This document shows, one piece after another, positions 53,446-61,950 of a DNA stretch of 64,000 nt. This DNA is from Algibacter sp045066735. Its GTDB lineage: Bacteria > Bacteroidota > Bacteroidia > Flavobacteriales > Flavobacteriaceae. The position numbers and the translations under genes are program-made. Position 1 is the stretch's first letter; each line of letters opens with the position of its first letter. The stretch spans positions 248,001 through 312,000 of the forward strand of contig NZ_JBISHH010000024.1 in the NCBI RefSeq assembly GCF_045066735.1. The letters are read 5' to 3'. Below the pieces are notes generated by a model. The model searched no databases. It saw only the letters and a list, made by a program, of their open reading frames with translations, and was not told the origin of the DNA.

Positions 53446-53465
53446 TATAGAATGAGTCTAAATAA
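53443..53465. promoter_or_regulatory. operator-like inverted repeat spanning the TonB receptor start codon
   Basis: TTATATAGA-ATGAG-TCTAAATAA, arms matching at 8 of 9 positions with a 5-bp spacer. It covers the receptor ATG (53452) and the -7 box of the divergent operon, so a bound repressor could block both. The arm sequence resembles iron-regulator (Fur-like) sites I associate with Flavobacteriia; that link is from memory. Confidence 0.5.
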
Positions 53466-55584
53466 AAACAATATTGTAATCTTTTTTCTAATAATTTTTT
53501 GGAAGAGCTCCTTTTCTCAAATTGAAAAAACAGAGGACGGGGATATGAATGATTTAGAAGAGGTTGTAATTACTGGTCAATATAATCCGCAATCTATTCG
53601 AAAATCGGTTAACAATGTTATTGTTATCAATCGTGAGCAAATTGAAAATCAGGCCGCCAATAATTTGGCCGATTTACTTAATTATAATTTAAACTTAACG
53701 GTTATTCCTAATGCGCAAAGCGGAAAATCTACTATTTCATTTTTTGGTTTAGATGCGCAGTATTTCAATGTTTTGATTGATAATATTCCGTTAGTAAGCG
53801 ATAATGGTTTGGGGAATAATATAGATTTAACTCAAATAAATCTCGATGATATTGCACGTATTGAAATTGTGGAAGGCGCTATGGGTGTGGAGTATGGCGC
53901 TAATGCTGTTTCGGGTGTTATTAACATTATTACAAAAACATCAATAGATAATAATTGGCGTGTTCAGGCATTTTTACAAGAGGAAACGGTAAGCGATGAG
54001 TATGCTTGGTTTGATGAAGGTAGGCATATTCAAGGTTTAAATATTTCGCATAATATTAATGACAATTGGTTTGGTCGTGTTGGTATAAATCGAAATCAGT
54101 TTGCGGGATTTTATAATGCACAACTAGGTGAAAACCATTATCAAAACGATGGTTTACGCGGGTATGATTGGCTCCCAAAAACACAAATAAATTCTAATAT
54201 ATTTTTAAATTATAAGAAGAAATCCTTCAGTTTATCTTATAAATCGGAATATTTTAATGAGGTCATTAATTATTACGACGCTGCTGTTCGTGCCAATATT
54301 GATACCGAAACACAAACGAGTAATCCGTCGGCAACTGATAAAATTTTCACTACCAATAGATTTTTAAATAATTTAAACCTTAACGGACATTTTACATCTG
54401 GTGCAAATTATGGCCTGTCGCTTTCTTATCAACAACAAACACGCGATTTAAACGAGTTTAATTATTACATACTTACCCAAGAAAGAACAAACGAAACCGA
54501 TGAAACTTATCAGTCTAGTCATGTGTTTTTTGCAAAAGGATTGGTTAGTAATTTGGTGAAAAGTGATGTGTTTAACTTTCAACTGGGGTTTGAAAGCCGC
54601 TTAATGAAAGGTTTTGATACCGAAGCTTCGGGAGATGTTACTCAGTTAGATAAGGAACAAAAGCAAAATAATACGGCTGTTTTTGGGTCTTCGGAATTTA
54701 GCTTAAGTGAAAAATTCTCAATTCGACCAGGAATTCGATATGAGTACAATTCGCTATTTCATTCCAAATTAATAAGTTCTTTTAGCACGCGCTATTTAAT
54801 GAAACATGGTTTTGAATTGCGGGGGAATATTGGCACATCTTACCGCACGCCAAGCTTTAGCGAGTTGTATTACTATTTTGTAGATTCTAATCACGATGTG
54901 CAAGGGAATGAAAATTTAAATCCTGAAAATGGGTTTTCAGCGGCTATAAACCTTAAAAAACGTAGTTGGATAAATGATGTTTCGCTTATAAATACATTTA
55001 AAATTACCTATCTCGATGTTAATGATAAAATAGATTTAGCCGTTGTAAATACTTCGCCTTTGCAGTATCAGTATATCAATATTGATGCTTATAAATTATG
55101 GGGAATAACTTCGGAAAATAAAATTAAAACCAACAATTGGTCTTTCAATTTAGGCGCTACGCTTCAGGGTATTTCCCGAATTGCAAATAATGAAGTAAAT
55201 GCCAATAATGATTTTCTGTATTCATATCAAATAAATACAAGCGCGAATTACTTCATTAAAAAATGGAATACAGGCTTAACTCTGCTTTTAAAACACAACG
55301 GCGAACAGAAAGATTACGTGGGTTCAGGAACCGATGACGATGGAAATTCTGTATTCGAAAAAGCAACAACCAATGCTTACTCGTGGTTAGATGCATCTAT
55401 TAAAAAGTCTTTTTTCAATAATAAAATTCAAGCCACTCTAGGAGGTAGAAACTTGCTCGATGTAACCGATGTAAGAGTTAGGGGCTCTTCTAGTGGCGCT
55501 GTTCATGCAGATACTAACAGTTCGTTATTGCTGGGTTATGGACGATCTTATTATTTAAAACTTTTATACAATCTTAATTTTTAA
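53452..55584 (+). CDS. TonB-dependent outer-membrane receptor (heme/iron type)
   Basis: 710 residues. A signal peptide (about 1-22, KSSFSQ) is followed by a TonB-box-like region (LEEVVITGQYNPQSI) with no carboxypeptidase-regulatory domain, the plug (NNLADLLNYNLNLTV, VEGAMGVEYGANAVSGVINI) and a 22-strand-type barrel with GTSYRTPSFSELYYYF and a final YLKLLYNLNF. It imports an iron or heme compound using TonB energy. The directly following HmuY-like gene (18 bp) and the divergent ferric reductase operon point to heme or ferric-siderophore uptake. Confidence 0.93.
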   Translation: MSLNKNNIVIFFLIIFWKSSFSQIEKTEDGDMNDLEEVVITGQYNPQSIRKSVNNVIVINREQIENQAANNLADLLNYNLNLTVIPNAQSGKSTISFFGLDAQYFNVLIDNIPLVSDNGLGNNIDLTQINLDDIARIEIVEGAMGVEYGANAVSGVINIITKTSIDNNWRVQAFLQEETVSDEYAWFDEGRHIQGLNISHNINDNWFGRVGINRNQFAGFYNAQLGENHYQNDGLRGYDWLPKTQINSNIFLNYKKKSFSLSYKSEYFNEVINYYDAAVRANIDTETQTSNPSATDKIFTTNRFLNNLNLNGHFTSGANYGLSLSYQQQTRDLNEFNYYILTQERTNETDETYQSSHVFFAKGLVSNLVKSDVFNFQLGFESRLMKGFDTEASGDVTQLDKEQKQNNTAVFGSSEFSLSEKFSIRPGIRYEYNSLFHSKLISSFSTRYLMKHGFELRGNIGTSYRTPSFSELYYYFVDSNHDVQGNENLNPENGFSAAINLKKRSWINDVSLINTFKITYLDVNDKIDLAVVNTSPLQYQYINIDAYKLWGITSENKIKTNNWSFNLGATLQGISRIANNEVNANNDFLYSYQINTSANYFIKKWNTGLTLLLKHNGEQKDYVGSGTDDDGNSVFEKATTNAYSWLDASIKKSFFNNKIQATLGGRNLLDVTDVRVRGSSSGAVHADTNSSLLLGYGRSYYLKLLYNLNF

Positions 55585-55602
55585 CCAATAAATATCTTTA
55601 AT

Positions 55603-56685
55603 ATGAATAACAAATTGTCAACTTTAATTTTATGTATTTCTGCTCTTGTTTTTTCGAGTTGTAGTAGTGACGATACACCAACTGAACCCATAAAAATAGT
55701 AATTGAAGGTGCTGCGGTATCTCCAGAAGTTGGTGGGCCAAACGAGCAAAACCAAGTTTATATCGATTTAAGTTCTAATGCAACAACAGCTATCCAAAGA
55801 GATTCTTGGGATTTAGGTTTTTATTCTGGATCTGAATTTCGAGTTGCTATAAATGGTTCAATTTATATGGCTGTAGCCGAATTATCCGAAACAGATATTG
55901 ATGTTGTGAGTTCAACGTCTACCGAAGTACAAGATTTACAACCTTTAGTGGCTGTTGGTACATACCAAGCTGAGAACATTATATATGTAGATTCTCCAGA
56001 AGGTGCAATTGCAAATACAGCTATTTCAGAAATATCTACTATCGATGCAGATAATAAAGTGTATCTAGTAAACTTAGGAAACGCCGTAGGTACAGAAACT
56101 CCTGCTACAGGTAGTGTTTCTATTTCTGGAGATTCTAGAGGATGGAAAAAAATACGTGTTTTAAAAAGTGGGGACGATTATGTTTTACAATATGCAGATT
56201 TAGATGCCGCAACTCATGAAGAAGTAACTATTTCTAAAGATTCAAATTACAACTTTACATTCTTTAGTTTTAATACAGAAACAATAGTAAGTGTAGAGCC
56301 AGAAAAAACAAATTGGGATTTAAATTTCACTGTTTTCACTAATGAAATAGAAGGTTATGGATCTTACGGGTATTCCGATTTTGTTGTTAATAACGTAAAA
56401 GCAAATGCACAAGTTTATATGGTTGACACCGATGTAGATGTGCTTACTTACGCCGATTTCACTTTAGCAAACGTTAATAGCACAAATTTCAATATCGACC
56501 AACGCGGTATTGGTAGTAGCTGGAGAAATGGTGGTGGCCCAGGATCTCTACCTTCTTTAAAAGACAATGTGTTTTATGTGGTAAACGATACTGACGGAAA
56601 CCTATATAAATTACAATTTTTAGCATTAACCAACGCTGATGGCGAGCGTGGTTACCCTGAGTTTGTTTATAGCCTGTTGCAATAG
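55603..56685 (+). CDS. HmuY-like heme-binding lipoprotein
   Basis: 360 residues with a lipoprotein signal (ISALVFSSCSSDD). The mature part is all-beta and matches the HmuY family pattern: QVYIDLSSNATTAIQRDSWDLGFY, where the SWDLGF motif is typical, and a second NWDLNFTVFTNE motif further on. It is longer than the 216-residue Porphyromonas HmuY. Such proteins sit on the cell surface, take heme from host or environmental proteins and pass it to the TonB receptor, here encoded just upstream. The exact ligand is not shown by the sequence. Confidence 0.88.
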   Translation: MNNKLSTLILCISALVFSSCSSDDTPTEPIKIVIEGAAVSPEVGGPNEQNQVYIDLSSNATTAIQRDSWDLGFYSGSEFRVAINGSIYMAVAELSETDIDVVSSTSTEVQDLQPLVAVGTYQAENIIYVDSPEGAIANTAISEISTIDADNKVYLVNLGNAVGTETPATGSVSISGDSRGWKKIRVLKSGDDYVLQYADLDAATHEEVTISKDSNYNFTFFSFNTETIVSVEPEKTNWDLNFTVFTNEIEGYGSYGYSDFVVNNVKANAQVYMVDTDVDVLTYADFTLANVNSTNFNIDQRGIGSSWRNGGGPGSLPSLKDNVFYVVNDTDGNLYKLQFLALTNADGERGYPEFVYSLLQ

Positions 56686-56718
56686 CAACTGTATTAGTAC
56701 CAGTTATTTTAAGTTAGT

Positions 56719-56752
56719 CAAAAAAAGCCACTCGTAAATGAGTGGCTTTTTA
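56719..56752. terminator. bidirectional terminator between hmuY-like gene and the radical SAM operon
   Basis: AAAAAGCCACTC and its complement GAGTGGCTTTTT pair around TAAAT or similar, with A and T runs on the two sides. It serves the plus-strand HmuY gene and the minus-strand operon ending at 56772. Confidence 0.9.
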
Positions 56753-56771
56753 ATGTTAGTTTATGTTTTAA

Positions 56772-56969
56772 CTAAGCCATCATACTCCCGCAAATTCCTA
56801 AACTAACAATACAATAAACGGCGGCTAAAATGAAAAGAATTTTAGCTGCTTTTTTATGTTTTTTAAACACGATAAAGCCAATAATAGCCAGAAAAATTGC
56901 TGGGCCAAACATAATGGCTAGAATAAGATATATTAAACCATCTAAATTTCCTACTTCTAAAAACATCAT
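56772..56969 (-). CDS. two-helix membrane peptide in the radical SAM operon
   Basis: 65 residues with two hydrophobic helices (about 11-33 and 42-62) separated by the basic loop FKKHKKAAK, so both ends probably face the periplasm. The N-terminal residues are MMFLEVGNLDG. Its ATG overlaps the stop of the radical SAM gene (ATGA), which supports it as a genuine, co-translated gene. No family is recognised. The operon context suggests it assists a membrane or lipid reaction. Confidence 0.78.
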   Translation of the reverse strand: MMFLEVGNLDGLIYLILAIMFGPAIFLAIIGFIVFKKHKKAAKILFILAAVYCIVSLGICGSMMA

Positions 56970-58360
56970 AATATTTCTTTTCTAAGTTCTTCTAATCTAG
57001 CCTTTTTATCATCACGATAAAATAAGTTCATGGTTTCAAAAGGTATAATTTTATTGTCTTTATCCACAATATGCACACACGATTTTTTTATGGCACGTAC
57101 ATCAAAATTATAAGCATCAATAAACTGCATAATGATTACCCGAAACAAATTATCATAACCCAAATTTGGCGCATCAATATCTGGTAAGCAACACATAATG
57201 CTTTTTAAGTTTTCTTGAGCCACTTCAACCGAATTTCCAGTGCTAAACAACTCAATCATTTTATCTTGCAATTGGCTGTCTTGCTCGTAAATAATTGTGT
57301 TTTTACTATTATCCAATAAATCGTTTGGATTTATATATCGCGTTAACGGAAAAACCTCTTCACCCAATTTTAAGGCATAACCCATCACCAAAGCATCTGG
57401 ATTACAAGGTACGGGCAACAAATCGTCAGGATTAAAAATATCGGTTTGCTCCATTATTTTCCGTCTCACTTCCGTCAACGTCATTCTATCGGTTTCCGGA
57501 TTAAAATTATCCAATCGGCCAGCAATTTGCGTAGGTTGCAACGTGACGCCACGAATACATTTTTGTTTTAAAGCATAGTCTATAATTTTCCCAATTTCAT
57601 GGTCGTTTAAGCCTTTTTGTAATGTAACAACCAGTGTGGTCGATAGGTTTACAGCGTTTAAATTAGCAATAGCCTGCGCTCTAATATGGTTTAAATCGGC
57701 GCCACGTAATTCCTGCAAAACGCTATTCTCAAAAGAGTCGAACTGTAAATAAATTTCAAAATCGGGTGCATAGGTTTTTAATCGTTCCGCGAAAGCGATA
57801 TCCTTAGCAATTTTTATACCGTTAGTATTGAGCATTAAATGCCTAATTGGTAACGATTTTGCATAATCCATAATCTCCCAAAACTGCGGATGTATAGTGG
57901 GCTCACCTCCCGAAATTTGCACCACATCGGGCTCTTTTTCATTCCTAACAATAGTGTCCAGCATAGCCTTCACCTCGTCTAAAGTGCGATGTCTGCCATA
58001 GGTTGGCGATGACCCTGCATAACAAGTTGGGCACGTTAAATTACAGCGATCTGTAACCTCCACAACTGTTAAGCAACTATGCTGCTCGTGGTCGGGACAC
58101 AACCCACAATCGTACGGGCAACCATAATCGGTTTTGGTGTTAAAAACATAAGGCGTTTCACTAGGTTTATTGTAATTCCGTATATTTTTGTAATACTCAA
58201 TATCGTCGGCAATTAACACCTTAGAATTCCCGTGTTCTTTACAGCGTTTTAGCATATAAACGTTACCGTTTTCGAATACAATTTTAGCATCCACACGTTT
58301 TAAACACTCGGGACATAAACTTAAAGTAAAATCGTAATACGTATATTTTCTAACAGGCAT
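56966..58360 (-). CDS. MJ0619/Tes-like radical SAM protein
   Basis: 464 residues. An N-terminal zinc-ribbon-like part (LCPECLKRVDAKIVFENGN, RCKEHG) and a second cysteine group (CPYDCGLCPDHEQHSC) precede the radical SAM core with CNLTCPTC as the CxxxCxxC cluster motif, ISGGEPTIHP and NTNGIKIA. The C-terminal part has further Cys (SIMCCLPDID). This architecture is that of the MJ0619 group, which includes archaeal Tes (tetraether lipid synthase) and bacterial homologues of unknown role. It lies between an Lgt-like gene and a two-helix membrane peptide gene with an ATGA overlap. Lipid radical chemistry is inferred. Confidence 0.87.
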   Translation of the reverse strand: MPVRKYTYYDFTLSLCPECLKRVDAKIVFENGNVYMLKRCKEHGNSKVLIADDIEYYKNIRNYNKPSETPYVFNTKTDYGCPYDCGLCPDHEQHSCLTVVEVTDRCNLTCPTCYAGSSPTYGRHRTLDEVKAMLDTIVRNEKEPDVVQISGGEPTIHPQFWEIMDYAKSLPIRHLMLNTNGIKIAKDIAFAERLKTYAPDFEIYLQFDSFENSVLQELRGADLNHIRAQAIANLNAVNLSTTLVVTLQKGLNDHEIGKIIDYALKQKCIRGVTLQPTQIAGRLDNFNPETDRMTLTEVRRKIMEQTDIFNPDDLLPVPCNPDALVMGYALKLGEEVFPLTRYINPNDLLDNSKNTIIYEQDSQLQDKMIELFSTGNSVEVAQENLKSIMCCLPDIDAPNLGYDNLFRVIIMQFIDAYNFDVRAIKKSCVHIVDKDNKIIPFETMNLFYRDDKKARLEELRKEIL

Positions 58361-58385
58361 TTTTGTTGTTTTTTAATAAATATTT

Positions 58386-58473
58386 GGGCGTTCCCTTCGT
58401 TAGGGCTTTACACTGCAAGTCCTCGCACTTCCTTCGTCAGGCTGTGGGCTTTCCGTTGCAATCCCTAACGCGC
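58386..58473 (-). repeat. dispersed intergenic repeat, family B, copy 2
   Basis: On the minus strand it reads GCGCGTTAGGGATTGCAACGG, then AAAGCCC, then GAAGGGAACGCCC at the end, the same blocks as 45036-45137. The 8-bp arms CGTTAGGG (58398-58405) and CCCTAACG (58463-58470) are inverted. The TAG stop of the Lgt-like gene lies inside the repeat, and the repeat fills most of the gap to the radical SAM gene. Confidence 0.75.
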
Positions 58474-59214
58474 TTTTCTGCCAAGTATAAGGCTTAAAAT
58501 AGTGTTTTGGTAATACAGCAAACAAATTAGACATAATATTTGAATTGTACTCAATCCAAAAACATAAAACACATTAGGTTTTAAGAATTCAATAAAAAAC
58601 CGGAATCCAAAATAGAGAATCATAAACCATTTAAAAAGTTCACCGTTTTTTAAAACGGCTTTATTTTTGGTGTAATTTAAAGCTATAAACAAAACGATTA
58701 AAAACACCAATTCATAAAGCGATGTTGGGTGGCGTAAAACACCGTCACCTAAATCCATTCCAAAAATTGATGATGTTGCTTTACCGTAAGTAAACTCATT
58801 AATTCCTGATAAAAAACAGCCCACTCTACCAATAAAAATGCCGATAATTATCGGAGACACAAATAAATCGCCAGAACGTTGCGTTTCGCCAACTATTTTT
58901 TTAGCAAGTTCCACACCAAGTAATCCACCAAATAAACCACCCATTATGGTTTTGGCGTTTAGTAGTTGTATCAGGTTTCCTTTTGTGAATTCTATTAAAG
59001 GGTTTTCTAAAAAACCAACCAAACGCGAACCAATAAGTGCGCCTAAAGCAGCGCCAAGAATTATCGATAGTCGGTTTGTAGTCGATATGGCGTCTGTGCT
59101 TCTTCTTCGTAGAAATAAATAATACCTAAAACCAATAAAAAAGGCTAGGTATTCTAAAACTAAGTGAACATTAATAGTATAACCAAAAACTTCGGGTGTA
59201 AATGGAATTTGCAA
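58465..59214 (-). CDS. Lgt-like (prolipoprotein diacylglyceryl transferase family) membrane protein
   Basis: 249 residues with about seven hydrophobic segments. It has the Lgt motifs GRVGCFLSGINEFTYG, LRHPTSLYELVF and a C-terminal FRFFIEFLKP. However, where the enzyme normally has an HGG loop with an essential His, this protein reads TIMGGLFGGLLG, without His. It is also shorter than typical Lgt (about 270-300). It may be a paralogue with another lipid substrate rather than the housekeeping Lgt. It is first in an operon with the MJ0619-like radical SAM protein. The stop codon is supplied by repeat family B. Confidence 0.83.
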   Translation of the reverse strand: MQIPFTPEVFGYTINVHLVLEYLAFFIGFRYYLFLRRRSTDAISTTNRLSIILGAALGALIGSRLVGFLENPLIEFTKGNLIQLLNAKTIMGGLFGGLLGVELAKKIVGETQRSGDLFVSPIIIGIFIGRVGCFLSGINEFTYGKATSSIFGMDLGDGVLRHPTSLYELVFLIVLFIALNYTKNKAVLKNGELFKWFMILYFGFRFFIEFLKPNVFYVFGLSTIQILCLICLLYYQNTILSLILGRKAR

Positions 59215-59409
59215 AGGATGAATTTTTTATAAATATAGCCGATTTTTTCAATCTAGGTTTTCATGATTCAGTTTCTAACTGTTTATGTTGGTTCAGTAAT
59301 TAAACCTTTACGACCGTTTTGAGTCTTATTTCTTTAATGGTTAAAGAGTTAATTAGAGGAAAAGCCTTATATTAATTTTTTAAAACTAAACTAAGCCACA
59401 CCAACTAAC

Positions 59410-61875
59410 ATGAAAAAAATATTAATCTGTTTTTTCACAGTAATCCTTACCACATCAACGCTGTTTTCTCAAGAAAAAAGCACAATTCCAGATATTGAGA
59501 AAATATATATTCACACCGATAGATCTAAATATGTTGCAGGCGAATCGCTTTGGTATAAGGCATATACTGTTTATGCTTACAATAACCTCTTGTTTAGCCA
59601 TAGTGGTATTCTTTATGTAGAATTAATTTCGTCCGATTCTAAAATAATTTTCCGAAACACGACCAAATTGATAGGCGGTCTAGGGCACGGCGATTTTAAG
59701 TTAACCGATGCTGCAGGTGTAAAACCTGGTAAATATCAAATACGAGCATATACCAATTGGACTCGAAATTTTGGAAAAGATTTTGTGTTTACAAAGGAAA
59801 TAGAAGTTCTAGATGTATTTAATGAGGTTGCAGAAACCAGTAACGGGGCAACAGCTGAGAATTCAGAAACAAATAATATCGATTCTACAGCAAGCGAAAA
59901 AGAAACTTTAAAAGTTCAGTTTTTCCCAGAAGGGGGATCGCTTATTCAAGATGTACCAAGTGTTGTTGCTTTTAAAGCGGTAGATGCTTACGGAAACCCT
60001 ATAAAAGTGCAAGGTAAGGTGTATGATTCTAACAACGAACTCGTAACTTTTTTTATGAGTATTCACGATGGTATGGGCGTGTTTCAATTACAACCAGAGG
60101 CGGGTAAAACCTATTATGCTAAAATTACTGCTACCGGTAATACCGACATAGAAGTACCGCTTCCTGCAGCAGATTCAAAAGGGGTTTTGTTAAGTTATAG
60201 CGACATTAAGGGCAGAAGCATCATCACTATAAAAACAAACGAGGCCACGCGTTTAGAACATGCAGAGAAACCAATTACACTGCGTTATAAATCTAGAGGA
60301 CTTTTATATTTTGAAGAAAAACTAGAGTTATCGAGCACTAAATTATTGTTAGAGTTACCAAAGGCAGAACTTCCGGAAGGCATAAGTCAAATCACGTTAT
60401 TCGATGGCGATTTAAAACCACAAAGTGAACGTTTGGTTTATGTAGAAAAAAGTAGAAATTTAAAAGTTGGTTTAACCACGGATAAAGCATCATATAAAAC
60501 ACAAGAGAAAGTTGTGCTTAATATAACATCGACAGATAACTCTGGAGTAGCTGTTCCTGCAAGTTACTCACTAGCGGTAACCGATTTAAATAGCTCAAAA
60601 GATTTAAATAATAACGAAAGTAATATCAGTTCTTATTTTTTAATGGAATCTGATATTAAAGGTAAAGTGCATAACGCTGGCCATTATTTCGATGCTAATA
60701 ATCCTGCTAGATTTCAGCATTTAGATGTGTTACTATTAACCCAAGGCTGGCGCGATTTTTTATGGAAACAAGAACGAAAAGTTGTTGATAATCCAGATTT
60801 TAAAGTAGAAAAAGGAATTAATATTTCAGGGCACGTTAAACATCTTTTCTTACCAAAACCAATTGTTGGAAATACCATTTCTTTAACCTTGTTTAATAAA
60901 AGTATAGGGACCTTAAATGAGATTACAGATTCATTAGGTATGTTTAATTTTGATAATTTAGATATAACAGGCAAAGCACGAATTATATTAACTACTAAAA
61001 ATAAAAGAGGAAAGAAAAACGGCATGTTTGTTTTAGATTCTATTTTTAAATCGCCAATGTATGTTAGTGCTATGCCAAAAGTTCCTAAAGTTAAATTTTC
61101 ACCTGAAATAAAGAGCGTGAAGCAAAATATTTATAAAAAATATATTGAGTTCAACGTGATGCCAGAGAATGTTTTAAATGAAATTGAAGTTACCGGAAAA
61201 AAACAAGTGGCGGGAGAAGATATTAATATACATAGTAAAATGGCCAATGGGTATGTTGTAGACGACAGTACTCCAAAATTTGCAAGTGTTTTTGAATTGT
61301 TAGAATACGCCATTCCAACGCTTGAAGTTGGTAATCGCGAAAGCATAAAGTTTACTAGAAACCCAGGAGCCGCGTTAATACTCATAGATCAAAATCGCTT
61401 ACTAGATCCACAACAAGAAGGATCGGATATGATTATTGCAATGTTAACCGATATTCAACCGGAAGATGTTTTAAAAATAGAATATGATAATAGCTCCGTT
61501 TCTACAATGATTTATGGAAACCAAGGTGCAAATGGTTCTATTAAGATTTATACAACAAACAATTCGAATTCTAATTTTGGTAACGGTAGCCCTAAAGAAG
61601 CCTTACAAACCATAAATAAACATATAGAAGGTTATAATGAAGGTCGTGTTTTTTATTCACCAGATTTAGAAAACATTGCCGATAGTAAAGATAAAAACGC
61701 GTCTATCCGTAACACCTTGTATTGGAATCCGTATGTTCACCCAGATAAAACAGGTGTTTTAGAACTTCATTATTACAATACTCGGGTTGAAACCGACGTG
61801 AAATTAAGTTTAGAAGGTATTACGGCAAGTGGTATTCCGGTTGTGGTGAAAACGATGTATTCTATAGAAAACTAG
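59410..61875 (+). CDS. large exported protein with MG2-like domains and a C-terminal plug-like domain
   Basis: 821 residues with a signal peptide (about 1-21, STLFSQ). The N-terminal part (YIHTDRSKYVAGESLWYKAY, then GVLKPGKY-like GVKPGKYQIRAYTNW) is an alpha-2-macroglobulin MG2-type beta-sandwich common in Bacteroidota. More beta domains follow, with FFPEGGSLIQDVPSVVAFKA near residue 175. Around 610-720 there is a plug-like domain (VFELLEYAIP, PGAALILIDQNRLL, EDVLKIEYDNSS, NGSIKIYT) with no beta-barrel after it. It probably acts at the outer membrane with a separate partner. Function unknown. Confidence 0.82.
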   Translation: MKKILICFFTVILTTSTLFSQEKSTIPDIEKIYIHTDRSKYVAGESLWYKAYTVYAYNNLLFSHSGILYVELISSDSKIIFRNTTKLIGGLGHGDFKLTDAAGVKPGKYQIRAYTNWTRNFGKDFVFTKEIEVLDVFNEVAETSNGATAENSETNNIDSTASEKETLKVQFFPEGGSLIQDVPSVVAFKAVDAYGNPIKVQGKVYDSNNELVTFFMSIHDGMGVFQLQPEAGKTYYAKITATGNTDIEVPLPAADSKGVLLSYSDIKGRSIITIKTNEATRLEHAEKPITLRYKSRGLLYFEEKLELSSTKLLLELPKAELPEGISQITLFDGDLKPQSERLVYVEKSRNLKVGLTTDKASYKTQEKVVLNITSTDNSGVAVPASYSLAVTDLNSSKDLNNNESNISSYFLMESDIKGKVHNAGHYFDANNPARFQHLDVLLLTQGWRDFLWKQERKVVDNPDFKVEKGINISGHVKHLFLPKPIVGNTISLTLFNKSIGTLNEITDSLGMFNFDNLDITGKARIILTTKNKRGKKNGMFVLDSIFKSPMYVSAMPKVPKVKFSPEIKSVKQNIYKKYIEFNVMPENVLNEIEVTGKKQVAGEDINIHSKMANGYVVDDSTPKFASVFELLEYAIPTLEVGNRESIKFTRNPGAALILIDQNRLLDPQQEGSDMIIAMLTDIQPEDVLKIEYDNSSVSTMIYGNQGANGSIKIYTTNNSNSNFGNGSPKEALQTINKHIEGYNEGRVFYSPDLENIADSKDKNASIRNTLYWNPYVHPDKTGVLELHYYNTRVETDVKLSLEGITASGIPVVVKTMYSIEN

Positions 61876-61916
61876 GGTGTTTTTTGTTACAATGTTCCGT
61901 TTTAATCAAAAAACAT

Positions 61917-61924
61917 TAATTTCG
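61917..61924 (+). promoter_or_regulatory. -7 box of the coiled-coil lipoprotein gene
   Basis: TAATTTCG, one mismatch to TAnnTTTG, inside a 28-bp stretch (TTTTAATCAAAAAACATTAA...) that is nearly repeated before dusB at 62619. It lies 27 bp before the start codon. Confidence 0.45.
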
Positions 61925-61950
61925 CAGCAAAATTAACAACACCTAAGTTT

